Positions 43,334 through 52,804 of a stretch of 64,000 nucleotides of DNA are shown in pieces. Numbering within the stretch: position 1 is the first letter of the stretch; each line of letters opens with the position of its first letter. The notes under the pieces were generated by a model. It did not search any database. It was not told the DNA's origin and saw only the letters and a list, made by a program, of their open reading frames with translations. The translations under genes and the position numbers were made by a program. Source of the DNA: JAVBQJ01 sp031549115 (GTDB lineage Bacteria; Verrucomicrobiota; Lentisphaeria; Victivallales; Victivallaceae); contig JAVBQJ010000021.1 of NCBI GenBank assembly GCA_031549115.1, positions 33,384 to 97,383 on the forward strand, in the 5' to 3' direction.

Positions 43334-45525
43334 TGTCGTTGGAACCGTATATCCCGCTCAATCAATTGCCTGTGGAGGAGCTGCTCAGCCTGGTTGACCG
43401 GCCCGTGCACACCGTCAGTTGCCGCGACGCCGGTTGCGATAATGTGGCCGGTACGGTTTCGCTGGCGGCGGGCGTTTGCCTGTCCGGAGCCGAAGGGGTT
43501 GCGGGCGAGGATTTTCTGGAATTTCTGCGCGTCGGCATGCAGATTGGGGAATTCTCCTCCGGTATGCCGGTGCTTTGCCGGATCGACCGGAAGCTGGCGC
43601 GCCCCGGCAAATATGAAAGTTGCCGCATCACGGTGACGCCGGAGCGGGTTCTGGTCGAAGCCGAGGACCGGGGCGGGCTGTCGCGGGCGCTGCTGCTGCT
43701 GGAAAACACCATGCGGCGCTATCGGGCGCCATTGTTGCCGTTGGGGGTGATGCGCGACAGCACCTTCGAACGGTTGCGCATTTCGCGTTCGCCGGTGGCG
43801 AGTTACCGCTTCGGCGGCGGGTGGGAGCTGCTGCGGGACGAGGATTTTTATTCCGATCATTATTTCAACACGCTGCGCCGGGTGCATATCAACGCGATCT
43901 GGGTGGCCGGGCTGTTCCGGGAAATGATTCACTCCGACGTGCTTCCGGAATTGACCCCCGAGGCGGACGAGCGGGCGCTGACGCATCTGAAAACGTTGAC
44001 GGAACGGGCGGCGCGCTTCGGCGTCAAGGTGTTCTTTTTCTGCATGGAGCCGCGGGCGCTGGAGAAGGGGCATCCGGTGTTTGCCGCTCACCCGGAGTTG
44101 CTGGGCACGGTCGCGGGCGACCCGGACACGGGCGCCGCCATGATGTGCTCGTCACACCCCACGCTGCTGGCGTATCTGACCGAGGCGATCGGGACGCTGT
44201 TCCGCCGGGCGCCGCTGCTGGGGGGGATGATTCAGATTTTCGCCGGCGAACGCGCCACCGGCTGCCGCTCCATCGACGCGTATCTGGCGCCGTCGGACCG
44301 GCGCTGCCCCCGCTGCGCGGTGAAAACGCAGGCGGAAGGTTTGAGCGACTTGATCGAATTTCAGTTCCGGACCATGCGTGAGGTGGCGCCCCAGACCGAT
44401 TACCTGGTGTGGAGCTACGGCATTCCGGTGTGCGATGTTGAGGTCAAACTGGAGGTCTACCGGCGGATTCCCCGCGAGGTGGTCTGGCTGGAGAACTTCG
44501 AACACGGCGTGGTCAAGAAATTCGCCGGAAAATCGATCGTCAACGAAGAGTATTCGCTGAGCTGCGCCGGGCCGTCACCGGCCTTTGCCGCGGTGGCGCG
44601 GCTGCAGACGCCGGAAACTCCTCCGGTGTGGCCCAAGTTCCAATTCGGGAATACTTATGAACTGTCGCTGGTGCCGTATATCCCGGTGCCGTCGATGGCG
44701 TGGCGCAAACAGCGCGTGGCGCGGGCGTCGCATTGCTCCGGCGCGCTGGTGTCATGGATACTCGGAGGCTGGAACGATCTGATGCTGCAGGCGTTTGCGC
44801 TGGCGGATTCCGGCAGGCGCGAAAGCGAGCGGGATTTTCTGACGCGGCTGGCGGCGACGCTGTATCCGCCGCAGGCCGTCGACGCGGCGGTGCGGAGCTG
44901 GATCGTCTTCGACCGCGCGTTCCAGAAGTTTCCCTGCGACATCAATATCTATTATTATGGGCCGATCGCCCGCGCGCCGGGGTATTTGCTCCAGCTCACC
45001 GGCGAACGGATTCTGCCGCCATACCCGTACAACTGGGGGATGGACCGGCGCAGGCGCGTCCAGCCGTGGTTCACGCCCGACCCGCGCTGGACCGGAGAAA
45101 GCCTTTCGGCGATGGAAATCGCCGGTATATTCCGGAAGATCGCCGGGGAATTCCGGCGCGGAGTGGAGCTTTTGCGGCATCCGGCTCTGACGGGGGTGCG
45201 CACGGTGGCGGAATCGATCCGGATCATGCTGGATTCCGCGGCCAATGTCTATGAGTTTTACGAACTGCGGCAGGAGCCGTCCAAGCGGAAACGGCTGCTG
45301 GCGCTGGCCGCTGCGGAGCTTGCCAATGCCGAAGCGATGCGTCCTTTGCTGCGGCGCGACCCCCGCATCGGGTTTCACAGCGAAATGCTGTTCCGGCCCG
45401 TTTCGGAGGAGATTCTCGTTCAGAAGATAGATCACACCAAAGAACTTATTCACATTTTAACCGCGAGGAGACCCCAAACAATATCGAATGCGAATGTCGT
45501 CAAAAAGAAACAGCAAACAGCCTGA
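43333..45525 (+). CDS. GH20-like TIM-barrel protein, putative hexosaminidase-related hydrolase (locus 2)
   Basis: 730 residues, no signal peptide. An N-terminal alpha/beta domain is followed by a barrel beginning MRDSTFERLRISRSPVASYRF and FNTLRRVHINAIWVAGLFREM, similar in layout to GH20/GH84-type or related hydrolases (N-terminal domain 2, then TIM barrel); GGMIQIFAGERATGCRSID (~300) may hold the acidic residue. A CPRC pair follows. Assignment is by architecture only. AGGAGG six bases before ATG 43333 sets the start, with one-base overlap to the regulator gene. The pseudopilin gene follows after 12 bases. Confidence 0.6.
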   Translation: MSLEPYIPLNQLPVEELLSLVDRPVHTVSCRDAGCDNVAGTVSLAAGVCLSGAEGVAGEDFLEFLRVGMQIGEFSSGMPVLCRIDRKLARPGKYESCRITVTPERVLVEAEDRGGLSRALLLLENTMRRYRAPLLPLGVMRDSTFERLRISRSPVASYRFGGGWELLRDEDFYSDHYFNTLRRVHINAIWVAGLFREMIHSDVLPELTPEADERALTHLKTLTERAARFGVKVFFFCMEPRALEKGHPVFAAHPELLGTVAGDPDTGAAMMCSSHPTLLAYLTEAIGTLFRRAPLLGGMIQIFAGERATGCRSIDAYLAPSDRRCPRCAVKTQAEGLSDLIEFQFRTMREVAPQTDYLVWSYGIPVCDVEVKLEVYRRIPREVVWLENFEHGVVKKFAGKSIVNEEYSLSCAGPSPAFAAVARLQTPETPPVWPKFQFGNTYELSLVPYIPVPSMAWRKQRVARASHCSGALVSWILGGWNDLMLQAFALADSGRRESERDFLTRLAATLYPPQAVDAAVRSWIVFDRAFQKFPCDINIYYYGPIARAPGYLLQLTGERILPPYPYNWGMDRRRRVQPWFTPDPRWTGESLSAMEIAGIFRKIAGEFRRGVELLRHPALTGVRTVAESIRIMLDSAANVYEFYELRQEPSKRKRLLALAAAELANAEAMRPLLRRDPRIGFHSEMLFRPVSEEILVQKIDHTKELIHILTARRPQTISNANVVKKKQQTA

Positions 45526-45537
45526 AGGAGGCAAATG

Positions 45538-46269
45538 ATGAAAAAACGCTTTACACTTATTGAGTTGCTTGTCGTGATTGCCATTATCGCTATCCTTGCC
45601 AGCATGCTGCTGCCGGCGTTGAGCAAGGCCCGCGCCGCCGCGCAGGGCGCCTCTTGTATCAACAACTTGAAGCAGATGGGATTGGCGAGCGTCTTTTACA
45701 GCAACGCCTGCGATGACGCATTGCCGCCGCTGTCGCTGGCGGTCGTCGGGCAGGTCGGTATCTGGACGAACTATATGGAACCGTTCCTCAAAGGGGGGGC
45801 TACCCATACCGACGTTGATTCCGGCTGGAAGCTGGACCGGGTATTCCACTGTCCGAGCCAGAACGGCGATGACGCCTACTTCACCGGTTCGGGCAACGCC
45901 AACGGCAGCTGCAACAATTATGCCTATAACGGTTACGTCGGCGGCGAGGGCGCGGCGGCCGGTTCGCTTCGGATCGTCAAGGCCAGCTCGGTCAAAAGTC
46001 CCAGCAGTAAAATTCAGGTCAGTGACGGCCGGGAGCTGGCCGGGCAGGCCAGCCCGAACGGCGGAGGCACCTTCTGTTACTGGTTTGTGCTGCCGGTTTC
46101 CAACGGCTGGCCGCCGTGGGCGCTGGACAACGGCAACTCGGCCCGGATTCCGGAGGGGCCGCACGGCATGAGCCCCAATCTGTTGTTCCTCGACGGGCAT
46201 GCGGCCAGGACCAATGTCGATTCGCTCGGCGGCGGCAGTACGAAGAATATCGACCCATTGACCGACTGA
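45538..46269 (+). CDS. Prepilin-type pseudopilin (locus 2)
   Basis: 243 residues: leader MKKR, FTLIELLVVIAII helix ending LSKARAAAQ, and a canonical H-X9-DG tail (PHGMSPNLLFLDGHAA). Residue -1 is Arg rather than the usual Gly. The body is Gly/Asn/Ser-rich. AAGGAGG lies six bases before ATG 45538 (ATG 45535 is adjacent). It lies between the GH20-like gene and the DUF4838 gene, and probably travels with the latter through the secretion pathway. Confidence 0.9.
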   Translation: MKKRFTLIELLVVIAIIAILASMLLPALSKARAAAQGASCINNLKQMGLASVFYSNACDDALPPLSLAVVGQVGIWTNYMEPFLKGGATHTDVDSGWKLDRVFHCPSQNGDDAYFTGSGNANGSCNNYAYNGYVGGEGAAAGSLRIVKASSVKSPSSKIQVSDGRELAGQASPNGGGTFCYWFVLPVSNGWPPWALDNGNSARIPEGPHGMSPNLLFLDGHAARTNVDSLGGGSTKNIDPLTD

Positions 46270-46315
46270 CGGCAATGGGGCGGCACGGAATCCAATTTTG
46301 TTTCAGGAGTTGTTT

Positions 46316-48613
46316 ATGATCAAGTTGCTATATGTATTTGCCGTGATGGTTTCGGCGGCCGGCGCCCTGGCGCTGGATGCGCTGAAGCCGGCGGGGGAGG
46401 GCGTTCCGGTCGAGCATCTGGAGGGATATGCCATCGTCATTCCGCACGATGCCGATATTCAGGATCGCGCCAGCGCCGCCCTGATGAAAGAGTATCTCGA
46501 CAAAATATTTGATTGTCAATTCCCGATTCGCATGGATTCCGAGCCGGTCGAAGGAAACTTCATCAGCATCGGCGCCACCGGCCAATTCGCCGCGAGCGGC
46601 CTCGCGGCAAATCCGGCGTCCCAGGGGTACGCCATCGGCGTCGAGGACGGCAATATCTATATAAGCGGCGGCTTGCGCGGCGCGGCTTACGGCGTGACCG
46701 CGTTCCTCGAGGAGGATCTGGGGTGCCGCTATTACGCCGTCGGCTGCGTGAAGATTCCCCGGATCGCGCCTGGCGGGACGGTTGCGGTGCACCCCAGGAG
46801 TTATACGCCCTTTTTCGAAGTCCGCGAACCCCTGTATGCCGAGGCCATGAACAACGAGTGGGCGGCTTTCAACAAAATCCAGCCGCTGTCGTTTCACTTC
46901 GACGTGCCGTACCGTGCCGGCGGCGGACTGGGAAACCCGGAATACTTCATTCACACCTACGATAAGCTGGTTTCGGCGAAGGAGTATTTTTCCACCCATC
47001 CCGAATATTTTGCCATGCGGAACGGCGAACGTTTCCCGGCCACGCAGACGGCAGGGCAACTGTGTTATACCAACGAAGACATTCCGGCGATCATGGCCGG
47101 GAAACTGGAGGAGGCCATCCGGCAGAACCCCGATACGCGTATTTACAGCGTCACCTCCAACGACAATATCCTGGAAAATTGCGAGTGCCTTCCCTGTCAG
47201 GAGCTTATCACCCGGGAGGGCATCTCCGGCGCCCAGCTCCAGCTGGTGAACAAAGTCGCCGATATCATTGCCGGAACCTATCCGGACATTCGCATCACCT
47301 CGCTGGCGTATTACGGCAGTTTGAACCCGCCGCCGGGCATCAAACCCAGCCCGAATGTGGTGATTTTTTTCGCCCCTATCCTGCAGCGGTTCAATCCGAC
47401 GAGCATGATTCTGCCGCTGGAAGACAACAAAATACTGGTGGACGCGCTTCTCGCGTGGCGGCAGATCACCGACAATATTTATATCTGGGATTACGTCGAT
47501 TACATCATCACGGCGCCGACGCCGTTTCCCAACTTCGAAGTCCGCAAGCGTGATCTCGACTTCCTGCAGCGGGTCGGCGTCAAGGGCGTATTCCTGCAGG
47601 GCGCCTACAACGGCCACGCTTCGCTCGGGGCATTGAAAGCATGGGTATTCGCCAAGGAGCTGTGGGACAAAGACTATCCGCAGGACGCGTTGATCGAAGA
47701 ATTCGTCGCCGCGTACTATGGCGACGCCGCGGAATACATGCAACAGTACGTCGATTTGCAGCGTGACGCCTGGACGACTTTTTACCGGGAGCGCAGCGGC
47801 AACTCCGGGTTGCAGTTTTCGGCTGCCGAACTCGAGAGGATGGGAGAGCTGCTGGAGCTGGCGGAGCAAAAGGTCGCGGCATCGCCCGAATACCGGAAAC
47901 GGATCGATTATGAACTCCTGACCTATCTTTCGCTCCGGCTGGAGCCGAGCATCACCGCCGAAAACGAAGCGGGCTATGCGGAAAGCCTGGCGAAGGCGGA
48001 AACGTTGCTTCGCGATCTGGATATCCCGCTGATGGGCGAAATGCTGACCGCGCCGGAGTGCGTCCGGCGCTGGCACAAGAAGTTGGACAACTTCAGGAAA
48101 TTCGGCAACCTGCCGACCTACTCGCCGGATTCGGTGATTGTGAAGGAGCCCATCTGCTATGTCAGCGCCAAATTCCTGCCGGACGAAGCCGCGACCATGA
48201 AATTGGCGACGCGGCAGGACAGTCCCAACGAATGGAGTGTGCAATACGAGTACAAAGACTTCCTCGACCGTCTGGACATGAACCGGGAATACGTGATCGT
48301 GGCCCGCGCCAGAGGCGAGTTCAAAAAGCCGGGAGAGGCGCCGCGCAGCAATCTGTTCCGGATGACGCCGTACACCGGGGGCAAAGAGTGCCCGAGCGCG
48401 ACGGTCTTCTATGACCGGAACGCCGCGCAGTATCAGGTGTACCCGGTTGCCAGGCTGGTGGTGAAATCGGTCGCTCCGGCCGGATATTTCTTCTGCGAAC
48501 TGGGCGACGCCGGCCTTTTGGACGCAGTCTGGTTCGACTACATCGAATTCATTCCGGTCGACGAATACAAAGGTTCGGAAAAGCTGCGGGATTTGCCATT
48601 GTTTGAGATATGA
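46316..48613 (+). CDS. Secreted DUF4838-domain protein (locus 2)
   Basis: 765 residues with signal peptide (LLYVFAVMVSAAGALALDAL). An N-terminal domain like those preceding GH20/GH67 barrels (~25-150: YAIVIPHDADIQDRASAALMKEYL...GYAIGVEDGNIYISGGLRGAAYG) leads to a DUF4838-type region (~200-480) with YFAMRNGERFPATQTAGQLCYTN, VTSNDNILENCECLPCQ and NIYIWDYVDY. Likely a glycan-acting protein; no reaction is proven. A paralogue is encoded at 58969-61275, also right after a pseudopilin gene. AGGAG six bases before ATG 46316. Confidence 0.8.
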   Translation: MIKLLYVFAVMVSAAGALALDALKPAGEGVPVEHLEGYAIVIPHDADIQDRASAALMKEYLDKIFDCQFPIRMDSEPVEGNFISIGATGQFAASGLAANPASQGYAIGVEDGNIYISGGLRGAAYGVTAFLEEDLGCRYYAVGCVKIPRIAPGGTVAVHPRSYTPFFEVREPLYAEAMNNEWAAFNKIQPLSFHFDVPYRAGGGLGNPEYFIHTYDKLVSAKEYFSTHPEYFAMRNGERFPATQTAGQLCYTNEDIPAIMAGKLEEAIRQNPDTRIYSVTSNDNILENCECLPCQELITREGISGAQLQLVNKVADIIAGTYPDIRITSLAYYGSLNPPPGIKPSPNVVIFFAPILQRFNPTSMILPLEDNKILVDALLAWRQITDNIYIWDYVDYIITAPTPFPNFEVRKRDLDFLQRVGVKGVFLQGAYNGHASLGALKAWVFAKELWDKDYPQDALIEEFVAAYYGDAAEYMQQYVDLQRDAWTTFYRERSGNSGLQFSAAELERMGELLELAEQKVAASPEYRKRIDYELLTYLSLRLEPSITAENEAGYAESLAKAETLLRDLDIPLMGEMLTAPECVRRWHKKLDNFRKFGNLPTYSPDSVIVKEPICYVSAKFLPDEAATMKLATRQDSPNEWSVQYEYKDFLDRLDMNREYVIVARARGEFKKPGEAPRSNLFRMTPYTGGKECPSATVFYDRNAAQYQVYPVARLVVKSVAPAGYFFCELGDAGLLDAVWFDYIEFIPVDEYKGSEKLRDLPLFEI

Positions 48614-48677
48614 CTTCCAGCCTGAAGGCGTAGAGAAAAAAATGCAGGCGCATGTCCGTTTTTTCACATAATCGGAT

Positions 48678-48706
48678 TTGCGCTTGTCGTATTCCGGCGT
48701 TATATT
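48678..48706 (+). promoter_or_regulatory. Probable promoter of the arn genes
   Basis: TTGCGC (48678-48683) and TATATT (48701-48706) with a 17-base spacer, about 50 bases before arnA. Confidence 0.5.
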
Positions 48707-48754
48707 AGGATGTAATTTTATCGTCCGAATACAATTCAGTCATGGAGATTTCTT

Positions 48755-50755
48755 ATGAAGTGTGTGGTGTTTGCCTATCACAATATGGGGTGTGCCGGGT
48801 TGCGGTCGCTTCTGGAGCAGGGCTTTGAGGTGACGGCGGTTTTTACGCATCAGGACAACCCAGGGGAAAACATCTGGTTTGATTCCGTGGCGGAGTTGGC
48901 GGCGGCGAACGGGATTCCGGTGTATGCGCCGGAGACGGTGAACCATCCGGTGTGGATGAGCCGGATTGAGGCGATGAAGCCGGATTATCTGTTTTCGTTT
49001 TACTTCCGGGAGATGCTGAAGCCGGAAATTCTGGCGATCCCGGTGAAGGGCGCGTTGAATCTCCATGGATCGCTGCTGCCGAAGTACCGCGGCCGCGTGC
49101 CGCTGAACTGGGCGATCATCAATGGCGAAAAAGAGACCGGGGTGACGCTGCATTATATGACCGCGAAGGCCGATGCCGGCGATATCGTGGCGCAGAAAAA
49201 GGTCGCGATCGCCGACTGCGACACCGCGAAGACGGTGTTTGACAAGGCCGTCGCCGCCGCCGGTGAGTTGCTGAAGGAGACTTTGCCGTTGCTGAAGGCG
49301 GGCAAGGCGCCGCGCGTCGCGCAGGATGAATCCAAGGCGACCAAGTTCGGCGGCCGCAAGCCCGCCGACGGCGAAATCGATTGGAGCAAAACGGCGAAGG
49401 ACGTGCGCAATCTGGTGCGGGCGGTGACCCGGCCGTATCCGGGCGCATTCAGCTATATCGGCGGCGACCGCAAGTGTTTCATCTGGTCGGCGTCGCTGGC
49501 GGACAATCCGGGCCATGCGGCGCCGGGGACGGTGATCAGCGCGTCGCCGCTGGTGGTCGCGTGCGGCGAAGGCGCGGTGAAGATCGAGTCGGCGCAGCTG
49601 GAGAACGGTATCTTTCAGACCGGCGAACAGTTTGCCGCGGACGCCTGCATCGTCAAAAATATGCTCTTCGCCGCCAATGCGCGGGCGGCTCGCGAGAGCA
49701 AGCGCAAGAAGAGCGTGCTGATTCTCGGCGTAAACGGCTTCATCGGCAGCCATTTGAGCGACCGGCTGCTGGCGTCGGGGGATTATGAGGTCTATGGCCT
49801 CGACCTGCGGACGAATTACATCACCCATTTGCTGTCGCATCCGAACTTTCACTTCCGCGAAGGCGATATTTCGATTCACCGTGAGTGGATCGAATACCAC
49901 ATCCGCAAGTGCGATATCATCCTGCCGTTGGTGGCGATCGCGACGCCGATCGAATACACCCGCAATCCGTTGCGCGTATTCGAACTGGACTTCGAGGAAA
50001 ACCTGCGGATCGTCCGTTATTGCGTGAAGTACAACAAGCGGATCATTTTCCCGTCCACCAGCGAAGTCTACGGCATGTGCGAAGACGCGCAGTTCGACGA
50101 AGAAAACTCGAAGCTGGTGACCGGCCCGATCCGGATGCAGCGGTGGATTTATTCGACCAGCAAGCAGCTGCTGGACCGGGTGATCTGGGCGTACGGCGCG
50201 AAGAACGGCCTGAAGTTCACGCTGTTCCGCCCGTTCAACTGGATCGGACCCCGTCTGGACAGCCTGAATTCGGCGCGCATCGGCAGCTCGCGGGCGATCA
50301 CGCAGTTGATTCTGAACCTGGTGCAGGGCGCGCCGATCCAGCTGATCGACGGCGGCGAACAGAAGCGCTGCTTCGTCGATATTTCCGAAGGCATCGAGGC
50401 TCTGTTCCGGATCATCGAAAACAAGGAGGGGCTGTGCGACGGGCAGATCGTCAACATCGGCAATCCGGTCAACGAAGCGTCGATCAAGGCGATGGCGGAG
50501 ATGCTGGTGCGCCGTTTCGACGCCCACCCGCTGCGCTCGAAATTCCCGCCGTTCGCCGGTTACATCCAGGTCGAATCCGGCGCCTTTTACGGCAAGGGTT
50601 ACCAGGACGTTCAGCACCGCGTGCCGAGCGTCAAGAATGCGAAAAAGCTGTTGGATTGGGAGCCGAAGATCATGCTGGACGAGTCGATCGCGACCACGCT
50701 CGATTTCTTCCTCGACGAGGCGGTTCATTCCGGCGACTTCAACGTCACCGAATAA
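48755..50755 (+). CDS. arnA: Bifunctional UDP-Ara4N formyltransferase / UDP-glucuronate decarboxylase ArnA
   Basis: 666 residues in the classic two-domain order. The N-terminal formyltransferase (1-~300) has Asn102, His104 (LNLHGSLLPKYRG) and Asp140 at the same positions as the E. coli enzyme. The C-terminal SDR domain (~320-666) has GVNGFIGSHL, the YSTSK catalytic pair and FRPFNWIGPR. It makes UDP-4-keto-pentose from UDP-glucuronate and formylates UDP-Ara4N, part of the pathway that adds aminoarabinose to lipid A and lowers sensitivity to cationic peptides. GGAG seven bases before the ATG. arnD lies two genes downstream; arnB, arnC and a complete arnT are not in this window. Confidence 0.95.
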   Translation: MKCVVFAYHNMGCAGLRSLLEQGFEVTAVFTHQDNPGENIWFDSVAELAAANGIPVYAPETVNHPVWMSRIEAMKPDYLFSFYFREMLKPEILAIPVKGALNLHGSLLPKYRGRVPLNWAIINGEKETGVTLHYMTAKADAGDIVAQKKVAIADCDTAKTVFDKAVAAAGELLKETLPLLKAGKAPRVAQDESKATKFGGRKPADGEIDWSKTAKDVRNLVRAVTRPYPGAFSYIGGDRKCFIWSASLADNPGHAAPGTVISASPLVVACGEGAVKIESAQLENGIFQTGEQFAADACIVKNMLFAANARAARESKRKKSVLILGVNGFIGSHLSDRLLASGDYEVYGLDLRTNYITHLLSHPNFHFREGDISIHREWIEYHIRKCDIILPLVAIATPIEYTRNPLRVFELDFEENLRIVRYCVKYNKRIIFPSTSEVYGMCEDAQFDEENSKLVTGPIRMQRWIYSTSKQLLDRVIWAYGAKNGLKFTLFRPFNWIGPRLDSLNSARIGSSRAITQLILNLVQGAPIQLIDGGEQKRCFVDISEGIEALFRIIENKEGLCDGQIVNIGNPVNEASIKAMAEMLVRRFDAHPLRSKFPPFAGYIQVESGAFYGKGYQDVQHRVPSVKNAKKLLDWEPKIMLDESIATTLDFFLDEAVHSGDFNVTE

Positions 50756-50767
50756 CGGTTCGTTCCG

Positions 50768-51625
50768 GTGAGCAAGCTTGCCAACGATACGACACCCCGT
50801 TTCGGAACCTGGGGGTTCCGGGCCGGGGTGTCGGCATTTGCCGGATTGGGGGCGGTGTGGGCGTGCATCGTCTTCTGGCAGGTTCCGTACCCGGATTGGG
50901 GGGCGGCGCTGGCGTGGCGTTATCTCGGCTTGAAAAATGAAACCATGCTGCTGGCGGCGCTGGCATCGGTATGCGCTCTATTAGCAGCATCGGCCGGGGC
51001 GGCGCTGTTGTCGTGGCCGCGGCGGGAATTGCCGCACCGGTTGTTGCGGCACCTGGCGGTGGTGGCAAGCTTCGGCTGCGGCGCGTTGTTTCTGGTTTAT
51101 GCGCTGAAGCGGCGTTTTTCCTTTGAAACGCAGCCGGTGGAGTGCCTGATTCCGGCCGGAGTGATTGCCTGCGCGCTGTTGGCGTCATTGGCCAACCGCC
51201 GGGGCAGGGTGGCGGTGGTTCACTGGTGTCTGGTGGTGGCGGCGACGCTGGCGACAGCGGGAGCGCTGCGGACGCTGCGCGGGCTCGGCGCGGAATATCA
51301 TTCGTCCAAAGACACGGCGGCTTTCGGCAGCCGGATCTGCGGGGAGGGAGGGCGGCTGCTGGTGTATGCGCTTCCGGAAAACACCCGGGCGGCGCTGGCG
51401 TTCTTTCTCGACGAGCTTCCGGAAACGACGGATTTGACGGGGATTACGCCGGAGGATGCGATATTCGCGGACACCGGCTGGATTGTGGATCCCGCGCAAT
51501 GGCGGGTGACGGCTTTTTTCAATGGGACATGTGTATTGCAACGCAAACTGCCGGTGGCGGATGGAGCGGCCGCCGGCCTGACAAGGAGTGCGTTTTATGG
51601 ACAAGATCATCGGATTGCGGATTGA
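50768..51625 (+). CDS. Membrane protein resembling the C-terminal half of an ArnT/GT39-type glycosyltransferase
   Basis: 285 residues starting at GTG 50768. Five hydrophobic segments (~18-175) are followed by an extracytoplasmic domain: YHSSKDTAAFGSRICGEGG, RLLVYALPENTRAALAFFLDEL and DTGWIVDP, which resembles the tail of ArnT/PMT-type lipid-linked sugar transferases. The catalytic N-terminal half with its acidic motif is absent, and arnA ends only 12 bases upstream, so nothing is hidden in front. It sits between arnA and arnD, overlapping arnD by 29 bases. It may be a relic or an accessory subunit. Confidence 0.6.
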   Translation: MSKLANDTTPRFGTWGFRAGVSAFAGLGAVWACIVFWQVPYPDWGAALAWRYLGLKNETMLLAALASVCALLAASAGAALLSWPRRELPHRLLRHLAVVASFGCGALFLVYALKRRFSFETQPVECLIPAGVIACALLASLANRRGRVAVVHWCLVVAATLATAGALRTLRGLGAEYHSSKDTAAFGSRICGEGGRLLVYALPENTRAALAFFLDELPETTDLTGITPEDAIFADTGWIVDPAQWRVTAFFNGTCVLQRKLPVADGAAAGLTRSAFYGQDHRIAD

Positions 51626-52499
51626 TGTGGACACCTGGCGCGGAACCAAATGCGGGGTTCCGGCACTGATGGAGACACTGGCCCGGCACGGGATCAAAGG
51701 GACCTTTTATTTTTCGGTGGGGCCGGACAATATGGGGCGGCATTTGTGGCGGCTGCTGAAGCCGGCGTTTCTGTGGAAGATGCTGCGGACCGACGCCGCC
51801 GGGCTGTACGGCCCCGAAATCATTTTCATGGGCACCGCGTGGCCCGGACCGGGGATCGGCAAACGGCTCGGCTATGTGATCAAGGATTGCGCCGCCGCCG
51901 GGCATGAGATCGGCTTTCACGCCTGGGATCATCATCATGCGCAGGCGAAGATCGACTCCATGTCGCCGGACGCGATCCGGGCCGAATTGCAGAAGGGGTG
52001 CGACCTGTTGGAGCGGGTGACCGGCGCGTTTCCGGTGACCAGCGCGACGCCGGGGTGGCGGACCAACGATATGCTGCTGTCGGTGAAGGCGGAATTTTCG
52101 TTTTCTTTCAACTCCGATTGCCGCGGTAGCAGCGCCTTTTATCCGGTGGTGCACGGGCAGCGGCTGCGGCAGTTGCAGCTGCCGGTGACGCTGCCGACCT
52201 ACGATGAAATTCTCGGCCGCGACGGTGTGACCGACGTCAATTACAACGAGCGCCAGATGGCGCTGTTGCGTCCCGGCGAGCTGAATGTGCTGACGATTCA
52301 CGCCGAGGCGGAGGGCGGCAAATGCAAGGATATGTTTGATGCTTACCTCACGCGGGTGTTGGCGGAGGGGTGGCGGGTGGTGCCGCTCGGCGAGTTGGCG
52401 GCGCAGTACCGGAATGCGCCGGACGGCGCGATTGCGCCGGAGCCGTTCCCCGGTCGCGAGGGTTGGCTTGCCTGCCAGGTACCGGTCCCGGAGAAATAG
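51597..52499 (+). CDS. arnD: 4-deoxy-4-formamido-L-arabinose-phosphoundecaprenol deformylase ArnD
   Basis: 300-residue NodB-type polysaccharide deacetylase. The start KIIGLRIDVDTWRGTKCGVP has the metal-binding Asp pair; then FYFSVGPDNMGRHLWRLLKPAFLWKML, FMGTAWPGPGIG and EIGFHAWDHHHAQ with the zinc histidines, all diagnostic of ArnD rather than generic deacetylases. It removes the formyl group so that aminoarabinose can be passed to lipid A. ATG 51597 with AAGGAG eight bases upstream. A gene-free, hairpin-rich stretch follows. Confidence 0.93.
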   Translation: MDKIIGLRIDVDTWRGTKCGVPALMETLARHGIKGTFYFSVGPDNMGRHLWRLLKPAFLWKMLRTDAAGLYGPEIIFMGTAWPGPGIGKRLGYVIKDCAAAGHEIGFHAWDHHHAQAKIDSMSPDAIRAELQKGCDLLERVTGAFPVTSATPGWRTNDMLLSVKAEFSFSFNSDCRGSSAFYPVVHGQRLRQLQLPVTLPTYDEILGRDGVTDVNYNERQMALLRPGELNVLTIHAEAEGGKCKDMFDAYLTRVLAEGWRVVPLGELAAQYRNAPDGAIAPEPFPGREGWLACQVPVPEK

Positions 52500-52524
52500 C
52501 CGTAGTATCGGCGCGAATTGTCTT

Positions 52525-52787
52525 CAAAAATAAAAAATAAAAAAAGTAGAGCCGCGAAGCGGCGGTCTGCACTCCGGCATACGGAGGCACCGGTCCAGCA
52601 GGTGAATTCTGCTGGTCGCCGATGGCGCCGCAGGCGCCCGAAAGAGGCGAAAATAAAGCAAGCGAGCCGGGAGGCGAGCGGAAGCCACCCGAGGCAGCGA
52701 TGGTGTAGATAAAACCGGATGCGTGAGCGACGGTTTTATCTACACATAGAGCGGACGAGGCCGCCGCACCTGCGGCGCAAACCATGC
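52525..52787. repeat. Gene-free region with at least six hairpins between convergent genes
   Basis: After an A-rich run (52525-52546) come GCCGC/GCGGC (52551-52563), CTCCG/CGGAG (52572-52586), CCAGCAG/CTGCTGG (52595-52615), GGCGCC/GGCGCC (52624-52638), a perfect 15-bp stem GTGTAGATAAAACCG (52703-52717) with CGGTTTTATCTACAC (52731-52745), and CGCCGCA/TGCGGCG near 52770. No reading frame is convincing on either strand. It could be a structured RNA, a composite of repeats, or a bidirectional terminator region. Confidence 0.6.
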
Positions 52788-52804
52788 GACCGAGACAAGC
52801 CGGT

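Noticed and set aside
52551..52787. CRISPR array or integron attC cluster
   Set aside because: The hairpins differ in sequence and length with no regular repeat-spacer pattern, and no cas or integrase gene is near.
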